From assembly GCA_958370785.1 (NCBI GenBank), contig CATXKN010000008.1, positions 48,000 through 111,999 on the forward strand: DNA of 64,000 nt, read 5' to 3'. Below the pieces are notes generated by a model. The model saw only the letters and a program-made list of their open reading frames with translations, was not told the DNA's origin and did no database searches. The translations under genes and the position numbers were made by a program. Shown piece after piece: positions 9,111-16,686 of the stretch. The number at the start of each line of letters is the position of its first letter. Positions within the stretch are counted from its first letter, which is position 1. The DNA comes from an uncultured Collinsella sp. GTDB taxonomy: Bacteria; Actinomycetota; Coriobacteriia; Coriobacteriales; Coriobacteriaceae.

Positions 9111-9815
9111 ATGGTTAAAGTGGAGAGCGCTGTTCCATTGTATAAGCAGATCGTTCACGATCTTGTGAGTCGAATAGAAAGTGGCGAATATAGCGAAGGG
9201 GATAAGCTTCCTACTGAGACGGAGCTTATGGAGGAATATGGCGTTAGTCGTATTACTGTTCGATCGGCAATCAAGGAACTAGAGGATGCCGATATCGTTG
9301 AGCGCACGCGAGGGAAAGGTACTTTTGTTACCACGACGCGCAATGCCTATGCAGCCGATGACCAGGAAAGCTTCACCCATTCCTGCATTCAAGAAAATAA
9401 AAAGCCTTCGACCGTAGTGCTCGAAGTAGCTTGGATTTATCCTACGCTGCGCGATGTGCGTTTTCTTCAGGTCCAGGAGGACGAGAATATTCTTCAGACT
9501 AGACGTTTGCGCTTAGTCGATGGCGTGCCAACGATGTTGGAAACCAATAGCTACACTCCTTCTCTTGCCTTTTTGGAACATGAAGATTTATCGGGTTCTC
9601 TACTTGAGGTGCTGGGAAGACGCCATATCGAACTTGGCAATAACGAGCGAACGTTGCAGGTGTGCTTTGCAAGTGCTTACGAGGCAGAACATTTGAATGT
9701 AAAGCCGGGATCTGCCCTTTTATTATTTGTAGATAAGCGTTGCAGCGCGCAGGGAGTGCCATTGTTTATTTCGCGGCAGGTGTACTGCACTGAGCGCTTA
9801 AAGTTTTATCTCTAG
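9111..9815 (+). CDS. GntR/HutC-family transcriptional regulator (second)
   Basis: 234 residues with the same layout as its upstream neighbour: winged helix (AVPLYKQIVHDLVSRIESGE, PTETELMEEYGVSRITVRSA, GKGTFV) and a UTRA domain. It is co-directional with an 8-base gap and probably co-transcribed. The two proteins are related but clearly not recent duplicates, so they may read different ligands, or each serve one of the two sets of SIS/PTS genes. A strong terminator follows. Confidence 0.9.
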   Translation: MVKVESAVPLYKQIVHDLVSRIESGEYSEGDKLPTETELMEEYGVSRITVRSAIKELEDADIVERTRGKGTFVTTTRNAYAADDQESFTHSCIQENKKPSTVVLEVAWIYPTLRDVRFLQVQEDENILQTRRLRLVDGVPTMLETNSYTPSLAFLEHEDLSGSLLEVLGRRHIELGNNERTLQVCFASAYEAEHLNVKPGSALLLFVDKRCSAQGVPLFISRQVYCTERLKFYL

Positions 9816-9861
9816 CGAAAGCCAAACCCCGGATCTTTCTTAACCGAATAACAAGAGATTG

Positions 9862-9891
9862 AAAACGCCCCGACAAAGGGGCGTTTTTTTG
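9862..9891 (+). terminator. Terminator after the GntR pair
   Basis: Stem AAAACGCCCC / GGGGCGTTTT with loop gacaaa and a long T run. Confidence 0.92.
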
Positions 9892-9985
9892 CCGTTTACG
9901 GGCGAATTATTACCGCTTAGGAAGCTTGATTGATCTGTCTTGACAAAGCGAAAGTTTCGAGGATACTGTAGATAACAATACAAAA

Positions 9986-10000
9986 TATAACGTTCTATTA
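9986..10000. promoter_or_regulatory. Candidate operator before the PTS operon
   Basis: TATAACGTTCTATTA, 30 bases before the IIA start, shares TATAACGT with the sites before SIS copy 1 and the first GntR gene, and CGTTCTATTA with 14583-14592 before SIS copy 2. Confidence 0.45.
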
Positions 10001-10029
10001 ACAGATGATTGACTGAGATTGGGAGATAA

Positions 10030-10446
10030 ATGAGGAAGTTGCTCTTGGCCAGCCATGGGCCACTTGCTAGAGCGATGCGTGAAACGCTCCAGCTATTTTG
10101 CGGTGAAGATCCTCGCGTTAAGGTGCTATGCGCATATGTCGATGAGGACACGATGGATGTAAACGAGTTGATAGATTTTTGGGACCGTTCTCGCGACCCA
10201 GCAGACCAGTGGATTGTCATCACTGATGTCTATGGTGGGTCAGTGAATAACGCTTTTATGGAAAGGTTGGGTGACGATTCTCTAAGGCTCATTGCCGGTA
10301 TGTCGCTACCACTAGTGCTCGAAGTGTTTTCGAAATTGAGCACACTTGATGACGCCGAGCTCGCTGCATTGGTTTCAAGTGTCCGCCAAAAGGGCACATG
10401 CCTATGTTCGCTGCCAAATTCGGTAGAAGAAGACGAGGATTTTTGA
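10030..10446 (+). CDS. PTS EIIA, mannose family (fructoselysine/glucoselysine type)
   Basis: 138 residues of the EIIA-Man fold. The phosphorylated histidine is His9 in LLLASHGPLARAM, and the segment ITDVYGGSVNN matches the family. It takes phosphate from HPr and passes it to IIB. It is the first gene of a six-gene operon (IIA, IIB, IIC, IID, SIS, kinase) ending at the terminator near 14503. Gene order and the two downstream enzymes match the gfr/frl-type systems known for glucoselysine and fructoselysine uptake. Confidence 0.9.
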   Translation: MRKLLLASHGPLARAMRETLQLFCGEDPRVKVLCAYVDEDTMDVNELIDFWDRSRDPADQWIVITDVYGGSVNNAFMERLGDDSLRLIAGMSLPLVLEVFSKLSTLDDAELAALVSSVRQKGTCLCSLPNSVEEDEDF

Positions 10447-10459
10447 GAAAGGAACAAAG

Positions 10460-10921
10460 ATGATTAAGCTGCTGAGAGTTGACCATCGCTTGCTTCATGG
10501 TCAGGTTGCCATGACTTGGACGCAAGAGCTTGACACCAATTGCATTTTGATTGCCTGCGATGCGGTTGTGAAAGATGACGTGCGCAAGACGACGCTTAAG
10601 CTGGCACGTCCGGCAGGCGTCAAATTGGTTATCAAATCGGTCGATGATTCTATCGAGGCTCTTAGGAGCGGTGTGACCGATAAGTACCGTTTGTTCATTG
10701 TCGTTGAAAGCATCGAAGATGCTTACCGCTTGGCGAAGGGCTACAGCGAAATCAAGCATATCAACATTGGAGGAACGAAGCCGCGTGAGGGTGCAGATGT
10801 ACGCCTATCTTCAACGGTTTTCGCTACCGATCGCGACGTGGAGCTTCTACATGAGCTCAGTGATGCCGGAATCGAGGTGGAGATCAGGCAGGTACCTAGA
10901 GACGAGAAGATTTTGATTTAA
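10460..10921 (+). CDS. PTS EIIB, mannose family
   Basis: 153 residues, full-length EIIB-Man. The phospho-accepting histidine is His13 in RVDHRLLHGQV. It relays phosphate from IIA to the incoming sugar. GAAAGGA lies before the ATG, and the gap to IIA is 13 bases. Confidence 0.92.
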   Translation: MIKLLRVDHRLLHGQVAMTWTQELDTNCILIACDAVVKDDVRKTTLKLARPAGVKLVIKSVDDSIEALRSGVTDKYRLFIVVESIEDAYRLAKGYSEIKHINIGGTKPREGADVRLSSTVFATDRDVELLHELSDAGIEVEIRQVPRDEKILI

Positions 10922-10948
10922 GCACATACAATAGAAAGGGGATCTCTC

Positions 10949-11734
10949 ATGTTGACTCAAGCGATCCTTATCGGCCTCGTCGCAATGTGCGTGACATTTG
11001 AGTGGGCACTTGGCACTTGCCTTGCTTCTCGCCCGATTGTCACGGGCGTCCTCATCGGTCTTGTGATGGGTGATTTGCAGACGGGCATTATTGTCGGCGC
11101 CACGCTTGAAATGGTGTTCATTGGATCGGTTACCATCGGGGCGGCCGTTCCGCCTGACGTTATCACCGGTGGTATTTTGGGCACTGCCTTTGCAATTTCG
11201 ACGGGTCAAGGCGCTGAAGTTGCGCTGACGCTCGCTTTCCCGATTGCGTCGCTTTATCTCATCATTGATAACGCGCTTACGCTGATCGTGATGCCGTTTT
11301 TCGTCCATAAAGCGGACGACTGTGTGGCAAAGGGCGACCTCAAAGGTATGGAGCGGATGCATCTGCTTGGTGGATTCATCGTCAAATCGCTTCCTCGCTT
11401 TTTCGTGTGCTCCCTTGCTTTCTATCTCGGAACGCCGGTTATGAACGCGGTGCTTAACGCAATTCCCGAGTTTGTAAGTAACGGCCTGGTTATTGCGGGT
11501 GGATTCATCCCTGCGCTCGGCATTGCACTGCTCGCTTCAATGATTGTCAACAAGCAGACTGCTATTTTCTTCGTGCTCGGGTTTGCGCTCTGTGCCTACA
11601 TGAGCATTCCAATCCTTGGTATTGCCATCATTGGGCTTTGCCTCGCAGTAATCCTCGTGGTGGTCCAGCCAAACTTCATTGCTCAGACGCCACAGCTTAG
11701 TTCGGAAGGGAGCTTCGACGATGACGACTTCTAA
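10949..11734 (+). CDS. PTS EIIC, mannose family
   Basis: 261 residues with several hydrophobic helices and the family motif GAAVPPDVITGG near residue 70. It is a membrane channel subunit acting with IID. The last 14 bases overlap the IID gene, implying translational coupling. Unlike the remnant at 15721-16421, this copy is intact. Confidence 0.92.
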   Translation: MLTQAILIGLVAMCVTFEWALGTCLASRPIVTGVLIGLVMGDLQTGIIVGATLEMVFIGSVTIGAAVPPDVITGGILGTAFAISTGQGAEVALTLAFPIASLYLIIDNALTLIVMPFFVHKADDCVAKGDLKGMERMHLLGGFIVKSLPRFFVCSLAFYLGTPVMNAVLNAIPEFVSNGLVIAGGFIPALGIALLASMIVNKQTAIFFVLGFALCAYMSIPILGIAIIGLCLAVILVVVQPNFIAQTPQLSSEGSFDDDDF

Positions 11735-12551
11735 TGACACCAGTTCCAACAAGATTACAAAGCGTGATCTAAAATCGGTATTTTTCCGTTCGCTTACGAT
11801 GGAGTACTCCTGGAACTACGAGCGCCAGCAGCACATGGGATACTGCTTCTCTATGCTTCCCATCATTCGTCGCGTGTATAAGAATAAGGATGACCAGGCT
11901 GCTGCTGCTAAGCGTCACATGGAGTTCTTCAACACCACTCCTTATGTCTCAACATTAATTCTGGGCATTTCGGCAGCGATGGAAGAGGCAAACGCTAACG
12001 AAGAGGATTTTGACGAATCCTCCATCAACAGCGTAAAGGCCGCTCTTATGAGCCCGCTGGCCGGCATCGGTGACTCTCTGTTCTGGGGAACGTTGCGTGT
12101 CATCGCCACTGGCTTGGGTGTGTCGCTTGCTATGCAGGGTAACATTCTCGGCCCGCTTCTCTTCCTTGTCGTATTCAATGTTCCGCATTATCTGATTCGT
12201 TGGTTCTGCCTTAAATGGGGCTATGGATTCGGAACCAGTTTCTTGAGCAAGATCGAGAAATCTGGTCTTATGCCAAAGCTCACTATGGGGGCTGCAATTC
12301 TCGGTCTTATGGTTATCGGAGCTATGGTGCCCAACCTTGTATCGGTCAGCGTGGCTGGTTCTCTTGGTACCGGCGACAGTGCGCAGACTATCCAAAGCAT
12401 CATCGACGGTATCATGCCGAGCCTGCTGCCGCTGCTTGTGACACTTGGAGTTTACGAACTCGTCCAGCACAAGGTCAAGATTGCTTGGATTCTCGTTATT
12501 CTCATGGCGGTTGGTATCGTCGGCTCCTTCTTCGGAGTGTTTGCAATCTAA
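11721..12551 (+). CDS. PTS EIID, mannose family
   Basis: 276 residues. It opens with ITKRDLKSVFFRSLTMEYSWNYERQQHMGYC, shown here by its key parts RSLTMEYSWNYERQ and HMGYCFSM, which are typical of EIID-Man, and ends in membrane helices. ATG 11721 follows GGAAGGGAG and lies inside the IIC 3' end. An upstream in-frame ATG at 11679 lacks a ribosome site. With IIC it forms the transport channel. Confidence 0.92.
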   Translation: MTTSNDTSSNKITKRDLKSVFFRSLTMEYSWNYERQQHMGYCFSMLPIIRRVYKNKDDQAAAAKRHMEFFNTTPYVSTLILGISAAMEEANANEEDFDESSINSVKAALMSPLAGIGDSLFWGTLRVIATGLGVSLAMQGNILGPLLFLVVFNVPHYLIRWFCLKWGYGFGTSFLSKIEKSGLMPKLTMGAAILGLMVIGAMVPNLVSVSVAGSLGTGDSAQTIQSIIDGIMPSLLPLLVTLGVYELVQHKVKIAWILVILMAVGIVGSFFGVFAI

Positions 12552-12599
12552 ATGGTTGATTTCGCCGTCTGGCCCAATTGAATTAGAAAGGTATATCTC

Positions 12600-13598
12600 A
12601 TGGTTTCATTTGATGAACAGGCAATTCTCGATAACGGTGCTTATATCTACAATCAACGTGCCGAAATTGAACGCATTGCTGACGAAATTTGCGAAAAGGG
12701 TTTCGATTCGATTTTCTTCACCTCGTCAGGTGGCTCGCTTGCGATGATGCAGCCGTTTGACTATATGGTTTCTGTTATGTCCGATATTCCCGTCCAGTCC
12801 CAAGTTTCGGCAGATTTCCTCACGGTTGGCAATCGGCGCATCGGTAAGGGGACCTTGGCGTTCATGGCGTCCAAGTCGGGCGACACCAAAGAGACGGTCG
12901 CGGCGGCAAAGGCGGCAAAAGACGCAGGCTGCACCATTGTCTCTACGCTTGGCGTGGACGGTTCACCGCTTGGTGAACTTTCCGATTATGGAGTGATCTA
13001 TAAGCAGGGCCGTCCTATGGAGCTCGTGCTGTACCTTCTGATTGGAAAGATTCTCAAGAACAGGGGCTTTTTCGATGACTACGATCGCTTTGCTGATGAG
13101 CTTGTGAATCTCCCCGCTGCTCTCGTTTCCGTCGGCAAGAACGCTGACGAGATGGCTCGCGCATATGCTCTGAAGCACAAGGACGATCCGTATCAGATTT
13201 GGATTGGTTCTGGCAATCTGTGGGGCCCCACGTATTCGTTTGCCATGTGTGTGCTCGAGGAGTCCCAATGGCTGCGCACCAAATCCGTTACATCGCCTGA
13301 GTTCTTCCATGGCACTATCGAACTTGTTGAGCCGGGCGTTTGCGTCGCGCTCGCAATGACGGAGGCGCAGACTAGGCCTCTTGATGAGCGCGTTGCACGC
13401 TTCTGTAAGCAATATGCGGATGATTTCACCGTATTCGATACACATGATTATGAGTTGCCGGGTATCAGTGATGAATTCCGCTGGATGCTTTCTCCGGTGG
13501 TGCTCAATGCCATTCTCTCGCGTGTGAGCAAGAATTTCGAGCAAATTCGTGACCATTCGCTCGACATCCGCCGTTATTACCGCAAGGTCGAGTACTAA
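12600..13598 (+). CDS. SIS-domain deglycase, FrlB/GfrF-like (PTS operon member)
   Basis: 332 residues with two SIS modules: FFTSSGGSLAMM, MASKSGDTKETV and the catalytic-region motif SPEFFHGTIELVEPG. It ends DHSLDIRRYYRKVEY, as FrlB does. It is a paralogue of the 344-residue SIS protein encoded at 6907 and 14611, but clearly different in sequence. Its operon position directly after IID suggests it cleaves the 6-phosphorylated product of this PTS into glucose-6-P and the free amine. GAAAGG precedes the ATG. Confidence 0.87.
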   Translation: MVSFDEQAILDNGAYIYNQRAEIERIADEICEKGFDSIFFTSSGGSLAMMQPFDYMVSVMSDIPVQSQVSADFLTVGNRRIGKGTLAFMASKSGDTKETVAAAKAAKDAGCTIVSTLGVDGSPLGELSDYGVIYKQGRPMELVLYLLIGKILKNRGFFDDYDRFADELVNLPAALVSVGKNADEMARAYALKHKDDPYQIWIGSGNLWGPTYSFAMCVLEESQWLRTKSVTSPEFFHGTIELVEPGVCVALAMTEAQTRPLDERVARFCKQYADDFTVFDTHDYELPGISDEFRWMLSPVVLNAILSRVSKNFEQIRDHSLDIRRYYRKVEY

Positions 13599-13628
13599 TA
13601 AAGACCGTATGTGATGGGAGGCGTTGAG

Positions 13629-14513
13629 GTGAAAATCGCAGCAATTGGTGACAACGTTATTGATCGCTATCTCAACAAAGACGTTATGTATCCTGGTGGC
13701 AATGCCGTAAACGTCGCTGCCCATGCAAGCATGCTTGGCGCACAGGCAGCGTATATTGGGGAGATCGGCAACGACCTGGGAGGGCGAATAATCACCGATG
13801 CCCTTTCTTCGCTGAACGTTGACCTTTCGCAATCATCTATGCCTGAAAAAGCGACAACCAAGACTTGCGATGTAAATGTTTACGACGGTGAACGTGTCGA
13901 AGTTGGTTACGATACGGGGGCTTGCTGGGCGCACAAAACCCACATCAACGATTCTGATGTCAAGTTTCTTCAGGGATTCGATGCGGTTTTTACCAGCGTC
14001 AATGCAAAGCTGCAGGATGATGTGCACCTAGTTCAAGATCTTCCCGCTGTGGCGGTTTACGACTTTTCCGTTAAAGATAAGTATCGAACCGACGCATATT
14101 TCGATCTTGTTTGCCCTGCTACAACCCTTGGTCTGTTTTCCTGTTCCGGCGAGAGCGATCAACAGATTCAAGTTCTATTGAAGAGGGCCATAGAGCATGG
14201 TTGTCGCTACACGATTGCTACACGGGGATCTACGGGGCCTGTGTTCTTTGACGGTTCCCGATGGTACCAGGGAAATATAAGACCCGTAGATGCGCTTGAC
14301 ACCATGGGCGCGGGAGATTCGTATATCACTGCGTTTGTTGTGAGCTGTCTCTCGCATGGCTGGAGTAAAAAGCAACCGCTCGATGCGGGGATCATTCGGG
14401 ATGCAATGGAGTTCGCTGCTGACTATTCAGCTAAAAATTGCCTTAAACCCGGCGGCTTTGGATTCGAGCATAAACTCGCCGAGATGAAAGACAGTCAGGT
14501 CCCCCTTTCCTAG
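13629..14513 (+). CDS. PfkB-family kinase, fructoselysine 6-kinase (FrlD)-like
   Basis: 294 residues. The start IAAIGDNVIDRY and the GGNAVNVA motif align well with FrlD, and the C-terminal DTMGAGDSY is the PfkB anion hole/catalytic Asp. FrlD phosphorylates fructoselysine at C6. I chose GTG 13629 because GGGAGG sits 8 bases before it and the protein then begins like FrlD; GTG 13611 and ATG 13614 lie on the ribosome site itself. A kinase next to a phosphorylating PTS is unusual: it may act on substrate entering by another route. The stop codon lies inside the terminator hairpin. Confidence 0.82.
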   Translation: MKIAAIGDNVIDRYLNKDVMYPGGNAVNVAAHASMLGAQAAYIGEIGNDLGGRIITDALSSLNVDLSQSSMPEKATTKTCDVNVYDGERVEVGYDTGACWAHKTHINDSDVKFLQGFDAVFTSVNAKLQDDVHLVQDLPAVAVYDFSVKDKYRTDAYFDLVCPATTLGLFSCSGESDQQIQVLLKRAIEHGCRYTIATRGSTGPVFFDGSRWYQGNIRPVDALDTMGAGDSYITAFVVSCLSHGWSKKQPLDAGIIRDAMEFAADYSAKNCLKPGGFGFEHKLAEMKDSQVPLS

Positions 14514-14526
14514 AAGGGTTTTTATT
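14503..14526 (+). terminator. Terminator overlapping the kinase stop codon
   Basis: CCCTT-tcctag-AAGGG followed by TTTTTATTT; the loop contains the TAG stop. It ends the PTS-SIS-kinase operon and separates it from SIS copy 2. Confidence 0.75.
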
Positions 14527-14554
14527 TAGACCATTAAGTATTAATACGTAACAA

Positions 14555-14587
14555 AATGACAAGTTGTCATTGGAACGAGTTTCGTTC
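14555..14587. promoter_or_regulatory. Two adjacent palindromes before SIS copy 2
   Basis: AATGACAA-G-TTGTCATT (14555-14571, perfect) is followed at once by GAACGA-GTT-TCGTTC (14573-14587, perfect). They lie 24-56 bases before the start codon, in the expected promoter/operator zone. Upstream of SIS copy 1 there is a different palindrome, so the two identical genes are probably controlled differently. Confidence 0.55.
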
Positions 14588-14610
14588 TATTAAACGAAGG
14601 GATAATTGCT

Positions 14611-15645
14611 ATGTTCAATTTCGATGAGCCTCGTTACGAGAAGGTTGTGAGCGATGCCCTCGCTCTCCGTCCTCAGATTGAGGCTGCCGTGGACAAGGTC
14701 TGCGAGCAGGGTTATTCCAACATCTTCTTCATCGGCTGCGGCGGCACCTGGGCCCACACGCTCCCGATGAAGTATTGGGTCGAGACCACCACGGCCGACG
14801 TCGACGTCCACTGCGAGATCGCCGCCGAGTTCCTCGCGTGCCCGCCCAAGGCCTTCAACAAGGACTCGGTCTGCGTCTTCTCCACCCGTACCGGCACCAC
14901 CCCCGAGATCATCGAGGCCGCCAAGTTCTGCCAGGAGCAGGGCGCCCGCACGCTGATGTACGTCTCCAACGACAACACCCCGGCCACCGAGTACGCCGAC
15001 TACAAGTTCTTCAGCTTCGCCGAGGACGACGTCCTGTGCGAGGCCATCTACACCTACCAGATCACGCTGGTCGCCCGCTTCCTCAAGAACGCCGGCGCCT
15101 TCCCCAAGTACGACACCTTCATGGAGGAGTTCGGCAACATCGCCCCGTACCTCATCAAGGCCAAGGACGCCCAGGACGAGCGCTGCGCCGCCATGGCCGA
15201 GGACTTCAAGGACACCGACTACCACATGGTGATCGGCTCCGGCATGCTCTGGGGCGAGGCCTACGACTACGCCATGTGCATCCTCGAGGAGATGCAGTGG
15301 ATCAAGACCAAGTCCATCCACGCCGCCGAGTTCTTCCACGGCACCATCGAACTGTGCGAGGAGGGCACGAGCCTCATCATGCTCTACGGCGAGGACGACA
15401 CCCGCAAGCTCATGGACCGCGTGGACAACTTCACCCACATGCTCGCCGACGAGAAGGGCGTCAACGTCCGCGTGAACAAGTTCGACACCGCCGAGGTCGA
15501 GCTGCCGTTCAGCGACCCCGAGTTCCGCAAGATCGTCTCCCCGATGGTCACCTACACCATCACCGAGCGTCTGAGCTGCCATCTCGAGCACGTCCGCAAC
15601 CACCCGCTCACCACGCGTCGCTACTATCACCAGATGAACTACTAA
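14611..15645 (+). CDS. SIS-domain sugar-amine deglycase, FrlB/GfrF-like (copy 2)
   Basis: The 344-residue protein and its DNA are identical to 6907-7941. Identity begins at the ATG and ends at the stop, while the flanks share nothing obvious: a GAAGGGATAATTGCT leader here, AGGAGTAAGGG there. See copy 1 for motifs and role. This copy follows the PTS-kinase operon and precedes a broken PTS gene, suggesting it once belonged to a second PTS operon. The C/G-ending codon bias contrasts with the operon just upstream. Confidence 0.87.
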   Translation: MFNFDEPRYEKVVSDALALRPQIEAAVDKVCEQGYSNIFFIGCGGTWAHTLPMKYWVETTTADVDVHCEIAAEFLACPPKAFNKDSVCVFSTRTGTTPEIIEAAKFCQEQGARTLMYVSNDNTPATEYADYKFFSFAEDDVLCEAIYTYQITLVARFLKNAGAFPKYDTFMEEFGNIAPYLIKAKDAQDERCAAMAEDFKDTDYHMVIGSGMLWGEAYDYAMCILEEMQWIKTKSIHAAEFFHGTIELCEEGTSLIMLYGEDDTRKLMDRVDNFTHMLADEKGVNVRVNKFDTAEVELPFSDPEFRKIVSPMVTYTITERLSCHLEHVRNHPLTTRRYYHQMNY

Positions 15646-15668
15646 TCCTTTCAAATTGCTGCTGTTGT

Positions 15669-15712
15669 CTGCAGGCGAGCCGTGCTGAACGTCTCGCCTG
15701 CAGGCTTATTTC
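15669..15712 (+). terminator. Terminator between SIS copy 2 and the PTS remnant
   Basis: Perfect 11-base stem CTGCAGGCGAG (15669-15679) / CTCGCCTGCAG (15693-15703), followed by a weak T-rich run. Confidence 0.65.
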
Positions 15713-15720
15713 TGGGGTTA

Positions 15721-16421
15721 ATCAAAATAGTTGCTCAGTACCTCCTAGTTGCACTGGTTGCATTATGGCGTTCATGGACGGGCAATTATTTGGCATTACA
15801 ATGCCTGGCCGTCCGCTGTTTACGAGCCTGTTTGTCGGCTTGATTCTTGGCGATGTTCAGCAGGGCGTTATCGTCGGCGCTGCTTTGGAGTCCATGTTCA
15901 TGGGCGCCATCATGGTCGGCGCGGCGGTTCCTCCCGAGGTCTATGCCTCTGGCGTGCTTGGCTGCGCGTTTGCCGTCATTACGGGTACGTGCACGGCAAC
16001 TGCCGTCGCACTCGCCCTTCCCGCCTCCGTCTTCCTTCTCTACTCGGTGATTAACTTTGCAACGCGTATCGTCGCCGCCCATCTGGGATACGACCTGGGA
16101 ACCAAGTTTTTGCAGCAGTCCGAAGAGAACAACCTTATGTCTCGCATGACGCATGCAGCCGGTGTCCTCGGAATGACCGTTATCGGCGCGATGATTGCGG
16201 CGCAGGTCTCGCTGTCCACGGCTTTGACCTTTGACGTGGGTGGTTCGGAGATTGTCCTGCAGGATCTGTTCGATTCGATCTTCCCCGGTCTGCTGCCCTT
16301 GCTGGCAACGTTCGCTTGCGTTGCCCTGTACAAAAAGGGCGTCAAGACCATTTGGATTATTATTGGTATCTTCGCGATCTGCATCATCGGAACGGGTTTG
16401 GGAGTGTTCGCGGCGGCGTAA
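15721..16421 (+). pseudogene. Chimeric PTS IIC-IID remnant (frameshift plus internal deletion)
   Basis: From ATG 15765 there are 218 codons. Residues 1 to about 105 are EIIC-Man (LILGDVQQGVIVGAALES, GAAVPPEVYASG). From LGYDLGTKFLQQ at about 108 to the end the sequence is EIID-Man C-terminus, parallel to the intact IID at 11721. The IIC C-terminus and IID N-terminus are missing, with an in-frame junction near 16065-16090. Upstream, the true IIC N-terminus (IKIVAQYLLVALVA) is readable from 15721 in another frame: one base is missing near 15763. Both lesions argue for a decayed second mannose-family PTS. A short fused protein could still be made. Confidence 0.85.
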
Positions 16422-16466
16422 TGTTGACTGCTATGCTCGCGCGTTGGATAACTAACTGACCGTTTG

Positions 16467-16502
16467 AAAACGGGGCTCGGCGTAAGGCCGGCCCCGTTTT
16501 TT
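16467..16502 (+). terminator. Rho-independent terminator
   Basis: AAAACGGGGC / GCCCCGTTTT stem with extended GC pairing in the loop and six T residues, closing the PTS remnant unit. Confidence 0.92.
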
Positions 16503-16554
16503 ATTTGAGGGATTTTCCGACCGTCCAATAGTCCAGGCCCATGCATCACTCACG

Positions 16555-16633
16555 TATCTCTCAGCTCTCATTCATCATTAATACGAGAGATAACAGAAAG
16601 ATGAGAGATAATTACGAGAGATAACTGAGAGAC
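16555..16633. promoter_or_regulatory. Cluster of GAGAGATAA repeats before the AlbA_2 gene
   Basis: Copies of (A/C)(C/T)GAGAGATAA lie at 16583-16593, 16601-16611 and 16614-16624, a partial CTGAGAGAC at 16625-16633, and an inverted TATCTCTCAG at 16555-16564. The array ends 53 bases before the start codon and looks like a multi-site operator, probably for autoregulation. A related tract occurs at 6283-6302. Confidence 0.6.
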
Positions 16634-16686
16634 GAAGGAAATCTATTCGCGGCATTCTTCGCAGAACCGAGCGAAAGGACGTGCAG

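Noticed and set aside
9111..14513. Whole catabolic island as an integrated mobile element
   Set aside because: Codon use differs from the core, but no integrase, transposase or flanking att repeats were found.
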